Made by a program: the position numbers and the translations under genes | Shown: piece by piece, positions 1-5,635 of the stretch | Layout: each line of letters begins with the position of its first letter | Numbering within the stretch: the first letter of the stretch is position 1 | The notes under the pieces: model-generated | What the model was told of the DNA's origin: nothing | The model's database searches: none | The model's input: only the letters and a program-made list of their open reading frames with translations | Origin: an archaeon | GTDB lineage: Archaea > Asgardarchaeota > Hermodarchaeia > Hermodarchaeales > Hermodarchaeaceae | NCBI GenBank assembly: GCA_016550395.1 | Contig: JABXGY010000254.1 | Span: 1-5,820, forward strand | Direction: 5' to 3' | DNA: 5,820 nucleotides

Positions 1-425
1 ATGATGTAACCCGTCGCATATTCGGGGAGTGGTCGGAATTTGTAGGCATACCGAAGCACACCAGTACGACCTGCATCCCCGATTCGACGAAATACTACTT
101 GGACACTCATACCTATCTCAATTTGGTCAATGTTCACATCCACAATTTGAGATAATACAAGAGGGCCTTCATCCAAACGTACAAGCGCCAGTACATAAGG
201 TGCTAAGTCTTTGAATCCAGACGGGGGATCATGAATGATAGTATATGAATAGATTTTCCCTAATCCCGAGAGCTGATAATCAATGAAATCCGTTTTTCTT
301 CGGCATTTCGGACAGAGGGGAATGGGAGGAAAATATTTTGTCCCACAGGTTCGACAAAGTCGACCGACAAGATTATAGACGTTTTTGATTCGCCGCCATA
401 ACATGGGAACGCTTTGATCAGACAT
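1..425 (-). CDS. DUF35 / OB-fold zinc-ribbon protein, scaffold of thiolase-HMG-CoA synthase complex (partial, 3' end off window)
   Basis: I translated this frame by hand; 141 codons are visible and it runs off the left edge without a stop. Residues 1-20 form the amphipathic N-terminal helix typical of DUF35 proteins (VPMLWRRIKNVYNLVGR). A rubredoxin-like zinc ribbon follows, with C24-x2-C27 and C38-x2-C41 around the sequence KYFPPIPL. From about residue 50 comes an OB-fold, ending in the family signature RYAYKFRP (125-132). Family proteins usually end soon after this motif, so probably only a few residues are missing. In a structurally characterised methanogen complex, the homologue bridges acetoacetyl-CoA thiolase and HMG-CoA synthase. 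The position directly behind both genes supports the same role. The ATG start is chosen because AGGTGA lies 5 bases upstream (431-436), and the gap from the thiolase stop is only 17 bases, so co-transcription is likely. A catalytic role is not expected. Confidence 0.9.
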   Translation of the reverse strand, partial: MSDQSVPMLWRRIKNVYNLVGRLCRTCGTKYFPPIPLCPKCRRKTDFIDYQLSGLGKIYSYTIIHDPPSGFKDLAPYVLALVRLDEGPLVLSQIVDVNIDQIEIGMSVQVVFRRIGDAGRTGVLRYAYKFRPLPEYATGYI

Positions 426-430
426 AGGAT

Positions 431-436
431 TCACCT
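431..436 (-). promoter_or_regulatory. Shine-Dalgarno site of the DUF35 gene
   Basis: Read on the minus strand, AGGTGA lies 5 bases before the ATG at 425. It matches the archaeal 16S anti-Shine-Dalgarno core (GGTGA). It lies in the 17-base gap after the thiolase stop and fixes the first ATG, rather than the in-frame Met at codon 8, as the start. Confidence 0.65.
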
Positions 437-442
437 GTACAA

Positions 443-1633
443 TTATGATCTATTGAGAATGTTGACTACAGCAGTTGAACCTGTACCACCAAGGTTGAGG
501 GCGAGTCCACGCTTCACGCCTTTAACTTGACGTTTACCAGCAGTACCACGCAGTTGTTCGACAAGTTCAGCGATCTGAGCTATACCCGTAGCGCCGACGG
601 GATGACCCTTAGCTTTTAATCCGCCACTGACGTTCACGGGTAATTGACTCTTTTTATCAAATTCTCCTTCGGCTATTGCAGAGCCGCCTTTACCCTTTTC
701 TACAAATCCGAGGTCCTCAACAGAAATGATTTCACTAATGCTAAATGAATCGTGGATTTCTGCAATATCAATATCCTTAGGCGTGATGTTGAGTTTTTGA
801 TAGGCCTTTTTAGCGGCGCTAGCTACTGCGCGAAATCGAGTTATGTGAGGACGGTCGTGAAGAGCTAAAGTATCGGAAGCTTGAGTGGAGGCATCAATCC
901 AAATCGGGTCACCTTCGAATTTATCTACCATATCTCCTCGGCATAGGATGAGGGCTGCTGCACCATCAGAAATAGGCGCACAGTTAAGTACACGAAGGGG
1001 ATCCGCTACCATGGGGCTACGAAGGACTGCCTCGGTATTAATCTTGAATCGAAATTGAGCATACGGGTTATCGACCGCATTGGCATGGGCTTTCACAGCT
1101 GGTGCAGCGAGTTGTTCTTCGGTAGTGCCATACTGGTGCATGTGTCGACGGGCTAGAAGTGCGAAAAGAGCAGGAAAGGTCGCTCCAATCTGTCCTTCCC
1201 ATTCCCGATCAGCAGCACTCATGAGGGTGTCAGCGATGGCAGCTTCAGAGATATCACTCATTTTCTCACAGCCTACCACCATCACCACTTTGTGTTCACC
1301 TGATTTTACGGCCATATACCCATGGCGAACAGCGACACCACCACTGGCACACGCTGCCTCTACCTCTGTAGACGCAATAGGGAGAAGTCCACCTGAATCT
1401 GCAGCCATGGCAGCTTGGTGTTCTTGCTGAATGAAAGAACTCGTGGAGGTGTTACTGACATACAATCCATCGATATCATCACCACTTACTCCAGAATCAG
1501 CTAAGCAGGCTGTCGCAGCTGTAAGTGTTATTCGGCGTATACTCCGATCCCATTGTTCCCCAAATGCTGTTTGACCAATACCAATGATGGCTACCCGATC
1601 CTTTGCAGTACTTTCTTGTGTCAAAATTATCAC
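443..1633 (-). CDS. Acetoacetyl-CoA thiolase (acetyl-CoA C-acetyltransferase), archaeal SCP2-like type
   Basis: The 396-residue cytosolic enzyme condenses two acetyl-CoA to acetoacetyl-CoA, the first step of the mevalonate pathway. The N-terminal thiolase strand is VAIIGIGQTAFGE (14-26). The acyl-accepting cysteine is C95 in EAACASGGVAV. The two catalytic histidines are H294 in EIHDSFS and H344 in GHPVGATG. The C-terminal loop reads NLGGTGS (380-386), without the CxG cysteine of bacterial biosynthetic thiolases; this is usual for the SCP2-like archaeal group. Length is normal for the family. The start codon is GTG (1633-1631) and overlaps the TGA of the HMG-CoA synthase gene by four bases (GTGA), implying translational coupling. 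A TTG three codons downstream, preceded by AGTGAT, is an alternative start. The neighbouring HMG-CoA synthase and DUF35 genes argue for the biosynthetic role over beta-oxidation. Physiological direction is inferred. Confidence 0.93.
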   Translation of the reverse strand: MIILTQESTAKDRVAIIGIGQTAFGEQWDRSIRRITLTAATACLADSGVSGDDIDGLYVSNTSTSSFIQQEHQAAMAADSGGLLPIASTEVEAACASGGVAVRHGYMAVKSGEHKVVMVVGCEKMSDISEAAIADTLMSAADREWEGQIGATFPALFALLARRHMHQYGTTEEQLAAPAVKAHANAVDNPYAQFRFKINTEAVLRSPMVADPLRVLNCAPISDGAAALILCRGDMVDKFEGDPIWIDASTQASDTLALHDRPHITRFRAVASAAKKAYQKLNITPKDIDIAEIHDSFSISEIISVEDLGFVEKGKGGSAIAEGEFDKKSQLPVNVSGGLKAKGHPVGATGIAQIAELVEQLRGTAGKRQVKGVKRGLALNLGGTGSTAVVNILNRS

Positions 1634-2679
1634 TCTACTTTGATTGTTCGACGATGCTTTGCATACTGTGCATAATCGATGTAGACTTTATCATCCATGT
1701 AATCTTGCACCATGGGTTTCCGTTTTCGTTTCTCAGTGATGGATTTCATAACCTCGACGTGAAAGGCATCGCTTCCTGCTCCTGAACCATAAGAAACAAC
1801 TAAGATTTTGTGACCAGGTCTAGCAATATCCAGCGTGGCTGCTAACCCAAGGGGAGAGCTCCCAGCATATGTATTTCCAACATAATCAACGACAAGCGAA
1901 GGTTTGATTTTGTCTTCATTAAAACCAAGGGTTTTCGCCACCCGTCGAGGGAATTTTCCATTTGGCGAATGAAAGACTCCCCAGTCGTAATCATCAGCTT
2001 TAGTATTCATCTTCTTAAACAGTCCTAAAGCGGCTTGTTCAACGTGACGGAAGTATGCGGGTTTACCGGTAAACCGTGAGCCATGTTCAGGGAAATCGGT
2101 ACCTTCGCGTCTCCAAAAATCAGGCGTGTCACTCGTATAAGAAAAGGTTCCCCCAAAGCTGGCTAACATATCATCATCACTGCCAATGAGAAACGCTGCA
2201 CCTCCCGCTGCAGCCGCATATTCAAGCGCGTCACCAGGTTTAGACTGCGCGGTATCTGATCCAATAGCCAAACCAACATCAACTTCATGGGATTTGACTA
2301 ATCCAATACACACCTGCATAGCTGCCGTCCCGGCTTTACATGCAAAGGAAAAATCTGCACACTGCAAGCTATTCGGAGCATTAATCGCTTCAGCAACCAC
2401 AGTCCCCGTTGGCTTGGTTGCATAAACATGCGATTCCGACCCCACATAAATTGCACCAATCCGCGTTGCATCAATCTGAGCGCATTTCAGTGCATTTCGT
2501 GCTGCTTCGACAGAGATAGTTGTGGTATCTTCATCGAGTCCAGGGACACTCTTTTCTTCAAGGCTTAATCCTCGGCTAATCGCAATACCATCTTTGCCCC
2601 AGACCCGGGCGATTTCTTCAACGCGGATTCGGTATTTGGGAATGTAACCGCCATAACCTAAAATTCCAACTTCTGGCAT
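1630..2679 (-). CDS. mvaS: Hydroxymethylglutaryl-CoA synthase, archaeal type
   Basis: The 349-residue enzyme condenses acetoacetyl-CoA with acetyl-CoA to HMG-CoA, the committed entry to mevalonate and archaeal isoprenoid lipids. The N-terminus, VGILGYGGYIPKYRI (4-18), is characteristic of archaeal HMG-CoA synthases. The expected triad is visible: E82 in VGSESHVYATKPT, the acetyl-carrying C114 in FACKAGTAAMQ, and H237 in VFHSPNGKFP. The thiolase-fold C-terminal half carries GNTYAGSSPLGLA (268-280) and YGSGAGSDAF (297-306). I start the protein at the ATG at 2679, which leaves the family N-terminus at residue 1. An open frame extends 18 codons further to a TTG at 2733, but those residues do not look like the family. 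AGGAGG lies 12 bases before the ATG, a rather long spacing. It is the first gene of the operon and overlaps the thiolase start by four bases. The gene symbol is borrowed from bacterial naming. Confidence 0.95.
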   Translation of the reverse strand: MPEVGILGYGGYIPKYRIRVEEIARVWGKDGIAISRGLSLEEKSVPGLDEDTTTISVEAARNALKCAQIDATRIGAIYVGSESHVYATKPTGTVVAEAINAPNSLQCADFSFACKAGTAAMQVCIGLVKSHEVDVGLAIGSDTAQSKPGDALEYAAAAGGAAFLIGSDDDMLASFGGTFSYTSDTPDFWRREGTDFPEHGSRFTGKPAYFRHVEQAALGLFKKMNTKADDYDWGVFHSPNGKFPRRVAKTLGFNEDKIKPSLVVDYVGNTYAGSSPLGLAATLDIARPGHKILVVSYGSGAGSDAFHVEVMKSITEKRKRKPMVQDYMDDKVYIDYAQYAKHRRTIKVE

Positions 2680-2887
2680 GACTATTAAGTGCCTCCTATT
2701 ATGTGTGAGGTCGAAGTGATACCGCTCCCGCAATGTCGAAGCTTTTCAATGTTTTGCTTCTCGATTTACGTGTATCTACTGTATCCTTAGACCCACACAG
2801 CGTGATGATTCTTATGGGGGACCTCCGATGGATTTTACTTGGTCTTTGTGTAGGTGATTATCGATTGAAACGATTTTATTGGTGGAG
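2680..2887 (-). promoter_or_regulatory. Intergenic region upstream of the mevalonate operon, probable promoter
   Basis: This 208-base stretch between the flavodiiron gene stop and the HMG-CoA synthase start holds no convincing gene. It should carry the end of the fprA transcript and the promoter of the operon. Minus-strand candidates are an AT-rich core (2743-2755) flanked by the inverted repeat GAAGC/GCTTC (2738-2742 and 2756-2760), and a direct repeat of TGTATC (2771-2776 and 2780-2785, plus-strand reading). No canonical TATA box such as TTTATATA is seen, nor a clear terminator hairpin or long T tract after fprA. Co-transcription with fprA therefore cannot be excluded. Confidence 0.4.
2692..2697 (-). 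promoter_or_regulatory. Shine-Dalgarno site of the HMG-CoA synthase gene
   Basis: On the minus strand AGGAGG stands 12 bases upstream of the ATG at 2679. The match is strong but the spacing is longer than the usual 5-9 bases. No in-frame ATG, GTG or TTG lies between it and 2679, so it still supports that start over the upstream TTG at 2733, which lies before the site. Confidence 0.55.
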
Positions 2888-4078
2888 TTAAGAAAAGGCG
2901 GTTTTGACTTTCCGTCCGATTTCTTGTCCATATTCATAGCAACGCTTTAAATCTTCCTCGGTAGGACGAAACTGGACATTTAGGGGATCCAGAACCTCTT
3001 CAAATTTGAATTCTTTCAATTGCTCCGTGAGTACCTTTGTGGCTCCTCCACCCCACCCATATGAACCAAATGCGGCACCAATTTTGTTTGTGGGGTGCAA
3101 ATGCTTTAGATAAGGCATGAATGCAGCAGTGGGATAATAGGGGTCGATATTGTAGGTCATGGCACCGACCACAACAGCCTTTGCCTCCATAGCTGCGCCT
3201 TGCACACGGCTGAGTTGTTCATCCTCAAGATCATAAATTTCAGCGGGAACACCAACACTAGCAATGCCTTCGCGAATGGCATATGCCATTTGTTTCGTAC
3301 TCTTCCAGATTGTAGAATAAACCACTATAGCCCGTTCTTGTTCAGGGTTTGATGACCACCGATAATAAATGTCAGTAATTTCTTGGATATTCTTCCGCCA
3401 AATGGGACCATGGGAAGGACAGATGATCTTAATAGGTACCCCTTCAATTTTCTTAAACGCCTTGAGAACAGCTGTTGCATGAAACCGAACAATGTAACTA
3501 TAATACGATCGAAGTGGCTCATACCAGTCATCAATTTGATCTGCAAAACGGTAGGGAGTGGCGATCTGCATCCCAAACGCATCATTACTAAAAACCAGTT
3601 GTTCTTCAGGCATGTAACTAATCATGGTTTCAGGCCAGTGCACCATGGGTATCTGAACAAATTTTAGTGAACGTTTACCCAGACTAAGGGTACCTCCATC
3701 TTCAACAATCTCAATTGGGAATTCTATACCTGGAAAACTCTTCTGCAAGTATTCAGCGCCCCGTTTTGAGGTGATGATTTTTGCATTGGGCGCTGCTTCA
3801 AGCATTTCTGCATAAGCGGTTGAATGATCCGGTTCCACATGTTGACAAATTAAATAATCAATTTTCGCAGGATCGATAATGGTGCGAATCCGATCCAGGA
3901 GCTCTGCTGAAAAATTCGGAGCTACCGTGTCAATGAGTGTGATTTTTTCATCAATAATTAGATAGGCGTTATAAGTGCCACCTTTCGGAGTCCAGAGACC
4001 ATGGAAATCTCGAAGCATCCAGTCAATGGCTCCAACCCAATATACATCTTTGACAATCTCTACTTTTTCTGAGGTCAT
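2888..4078 (-). CDS. fprA: Flavodiiron protein (FprA family; F420H2 oxidase / O2 or NO reductase)
   Basis: The 396-residue soluble protein joins a metallo-beta-lactamase-like diiron domain (about 1-245) to a C-terminal flavodoxin domain (about 249-396); there is no rubredoxin extension, so it is a class A enzyme. All iron ligands are present: H80, E82, D84 and H85 in HVEPDH, H147 in PMVHWPE, D166 in FSNDAFG and H223 in CPSHGPIW. The second-sphere H26 (DFHGLWTP) is also kept. FMN-binding loops are visible as YSTIWKST (254-261), GAMTYN (305-310) and SYGWGGGA (339-346). The family reduces O2 to water, and some members reduce NO. In methanogens the electron donor is coenzyme F420H2, but the donor here cannot be read from the sequence. 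The start at 4078 has GGGAG 8 bases upstream. It is transcribed divergently from the acyl-CoA synthetase gene and lies 208 bases before the mevalonate operon on the same strand. No link to mevalonate synthesis is evident, and a protective role is inferred. Confidence 0.94.
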   Translation of the reverse strand: MTSEKVEIVKDVYWVGAIDWMLRDFHGLWTPKGGTYNAYLIIDEKITLIDTVAPNFSAELLDRIRTIIDPAKIDYLICQHVEPDHSTAYAEMLEAAPNAKIITSKRGAEYLQKSFPGIEFPIEIVEDGGTLSLGKRSLKFVQIPMVHWPETMISYMPEEQLVFSNDAFGMQIATPYRFADQIDDWYEPLRSYYSYIVRFHATAVLKAFKKIEGVPIKIICPSHGPIWRKNIQEITDIYYRWSSNPEQERAIVVYSTIWKSTKQMAYAIREGIASVGVPAEIYDLEDEQLSRVQGAAMEAKAVVVGAMTYNIDPYYPTAAFMPYLKHLHPTNKIGAAFGSYGWGGGATKVLTEQLKEFKFEEVLDPLNVQFRPTEEDLKRCYEYGQEIGRKVKTAFS

Positions 4079-4176
4079 GGGAAACTCTCCCGAATACCAT
4101 CGATATGATAGCAGCTACACGAACAAGTCTCTTTAATTGTTTTTCATTTTCACCTACAGCCAGAAGGCTTATGGGA

Positions 4177-4187
4177 TTATACATTAT
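4177..4187 (+). promoter_or_regulatory. TATA-like box of the acyl-CoA synthetase gene
   Basis: TTATACATTAT lies at 4177-4187 within the divergent region, about 33-43 bases before the ATG at 4220. With the archaeal spacing of roughly 25 bases, transcription would begin near 4205-4212, giving a very short leader. The box reads almost the same on both strands, so it could also serve fprA. Identified by eye only. Confidence 0.35.
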
Positions 4188-4207
4188 CACTTCATGGTAG
4201 TCTGTGC

Positions 4208-4211
4208 GGAG
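4208..4211 (+). promoter_or_regulatory. Shine-Dalgarno site of the acyl-CoA synthetase gene
   Basis: GGAG stands 8 bases before the ATG at 4220. An upstream ATG at 4194 runs into a TAG after six codons in its own frame, which leaves 4220 as the start. Confidence 0.5.
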
Positions 4212-4219
4212 TAGTTGTC

Positions 4220-5632
4220 ATGGAACGCTTGTTAAATCCCCGATCTATCGCGATGGTCGGAGCCTCCACAAATATCGCCAAGATGGGATCCCTTATCACC
4301 TTCAACATTCGTGCAGGCGGATACCAAGGCGAAGTCTATCCTATAAATCCGAAAGCAAAAACAATACATGGTTACAAAGCTTATCCAACGGTTCTCGATT
4401 GTCCAACACCTGATGTTGCCGCCATCATTGTTCCTCGAAAAGCTGTCCCTGAAATCTTGGATCAATGCGCTCACGCCAGCATCAAAAATATTATTCTCAT
4501 TACCGGGGGCTACCGCGAAATCAGTCCCGAAGGACAAGCCGCAGAAGAAGAAATCCGTACCATCGCCCAACGCCATAAATTCAATCTTGTTGGACCGAAC
4601 TGTGTAGGTATCAGCCGACCCTCCTTACGATTAAACCTCACCAGTATGCCCTATTTCCCCCCTCAAGGTCCCGTAGCGTTTGTCTCGCAAAGCGGTGCCT
4701 TTGCAGCTCAAAACTTTCTCTCGGTTGAACGCTGGGGTCTTGGATTAAGCACCGTCATTAGCACTGGCAATGAAGCCGTCCTCACATGCACCGACTACAT
4801 CCAATTATTAGCTAATGATCCAGAAACTCGAGTCATCCTCTTGTACATCGAAGGTCTCCGCGATGGTCCCCGCTTCCTCGAAGCAGCAAAACACATCACG
4901 CCTAAAAAACCCATTCTAATGATGAAAGTCGGACGAACCAGCGAAGGCCAACGCGCTGCAGCCTCACATACTGGGGCGTTAGCTGGGGCAAATGGTATCT
5001 TCCGTGGAGCTATGCGACAAGCGGGGGTGCTCCTAGGAAAAAGCTTAGAAGATCTCTTCGACTGGGCAATGGCCCTCAGCCATCAACCACTCCCAAAGGG
5101 AAACCGCGTGGCAATCCTTACCAATTCGGGTGGACCCGGTGTCTCATTAACTGATATATGCGCCGAAGAAGGTCTTGCAGTACCAGTAATCCCCGAACCG
5201 GTCCAAAAACAACTCCGACAGTTCCTTCCACCTACTGCAGTGACCAATAACCCGGTGGACAGTACCTTCACCATCGACATGCGCCTCTTCGCCAAATGCG
5301 CTGATATCCTCTTACAACTTCCCGACATCGACTCATTACTCATCCATGGCTTCTTTGGCCCCGATCTCATGCAACAATTCAAAGACAGCCCCGATGTACC
5401 CCAAGAAGTGGCAGAGGCGCTCCAACAGGAATATGGTCACGCTGCAAACATGCTCATTCACACCGTCAACCAATACGACAAGCCTGCCCTCATATCATCG
5501 ACTCAGGACCGCACTGATTCTGGCATCAAAGCGCTCCAAGATGCTGGAATACCGGTCTATCCAATGCCAGAACGCGCTGCCCGAGCATTGAGTGTAATGA
5601 CACGGTACGCCCAATGGATTCGAAGTCAGTAA
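4220..5632 (+). CDS. acdA: Acyl-CoA (acetyl-CoA) synthetase, NDP-forming, alpha subunit
   Basis: The 470-residue cytosolic subunit belongs to the enzyme that interconverts acyl-CoA, ADP and phosphate with the free acid, CoA and ATP. Domain 1 is a CoA-binding Rossmann fold (about 5-130), with NPRSIAMVGAS at the start and VGPNCVGIS at the end. Domain 2 (about 150-290), succinyl-CoA-ligase-like, carries VSQSGAFA (155-162), GNEAV (183-187), YIEGLRDG (209-216, with the probable loop glutamate E211) and the phosphorylated histidine H250 in AAASHTGALAG. Domain 3 (about 295-470) begins NRVAILTNSGGPGVS and has NNPVDSTF (343-350). The ATP-grasp domain that binds the nucleotide is absent; at this length that is normal for a free alpha subunit, but no beta gene follows. 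The substrate could be acetate, a branched-chain or an aryl acid; the sequence does not decide. Codon use favours C-ending codons, unlike the minus-strand genes. The stop is three bases from the stop of a convergent gene. Confidence 0.92.
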   Translation: MERLLNPRSIAMVGASTNIAKMGSLITFNIRAGGYQGEVYPINPKAKTIHGYKAYPTVLDCPTPDVAAIIVPRKAVPEILDQCAHASIKNIILITGGYREISPEGQAAEEEIRTIAQRHKFNLVGPNCVGISRPSLRLNLTSMPYFPPQGPVAFVSQSGAFAAQNFLSVERWGLGLSTVISTGNEAVLTCTDYIQLLANDPETRVILLYIEGLRDGPRFLEAAKHITPKKPILMMKVGRTSEGQRAAASHTGALAGANGIFRGAMRQAGVLLGKSLEDLFDWAMALSHQPLPKGNRVAILTNSGGPGVSLTDICAEEGLAVPVIPEPVQKQLRQFLPPTAVTNNPVDSTFTIDMRLFAKCADILLQLPDIDSLLIHGFFGPDLMQQFKDSPDVPQEVAEALQQEYGHAANMLIHTVNQYDKPALISSTQDRTDSGIKALQDAGIPVYPMPERAARALSVMTRYAQWIRSQ

Positions 5633-5635
5633 CGC

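Larger units (their letters stand above)
4079..4219. promoter_or_regulatory. Divergent promoter region between fprA and the acyl-CoA synthetase gene
   Basis: These 141 bases separate two genes facing away from each other, so both promoters must lie here. For the plus-strand gene a TATA-like box is at 4177-4187. For fprA, AATTAAAG read on the minus strand (about 4132-4139) is a weak TATA candidate about 55 bases from its ATG. A short inverted repeat, AGCC-AGAA-GGCT (4158-4169), stands just upstream of the plus-strand box and could be an operator or chance. The fprA ribosome site GGGAG (4087-4091) lies in a small GGGA/TCCC repeat next to its start codon. Confidence 0.5.

Noticed and set aside
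29..214. Plus-strand 61-codon open frame at the left edge
   Set aside because: It lies opposite the DUF35 coding frame, which has clear zinc-ribbon and OB-fold motifs; its own translation shows no recognisable pattern.
1080..1430. Plus-strand 116-codon open frame
   Set aside because: It is antisense to the conserved thiolase region holding the catalytic cysteine; its composition (Ala, Ser, Cys, Trp rich) is that of an antisense shadow.
2680..2733. 18-codon N-terminal extension of HMG-CoA synthase from a TTG at 2733
   Set aside because: The archaeal family begins at the VGILGYG strand; the AGGAGG site lies after the TTG and before the ATG at 2679.
2814..2891. Plus-strand 25-codon open frame (starts MGDLRW) with GTGATG upstream
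   Set aside because: It is short, antisense to the fprA 3' end and leader region, with no sign of selection or partner; chance is more likely.
3325..3667. Open frames of 86 and 94 codons overlapping fprA in other frames
   Set aside because: They overlap the fully conserved diiron domain of the flavodiiron gene and show no family features.
4079..4091. GGGA-AACTC-TCCC inverted repeat at the fprA ribosome site, as an RNA switch
   Set aside because: A four-base stem is too short to support a regulatory hairpin call; it is kept only as a remark in the divergent promoter entry.
4232..4576. Minus-strand 114-codon open frame
   Set aside because: It lies antisense to the CoA-binding domain of the synthetase alpha subunit; no recognisable features.
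5083..5591. Overlapping open frames of 99 (minus) and 81 (plus) codons near the synthetase 3' end
   Set aside because: They are shadows of the conserved C-terminal domain, with no independent ribosome site or motif.
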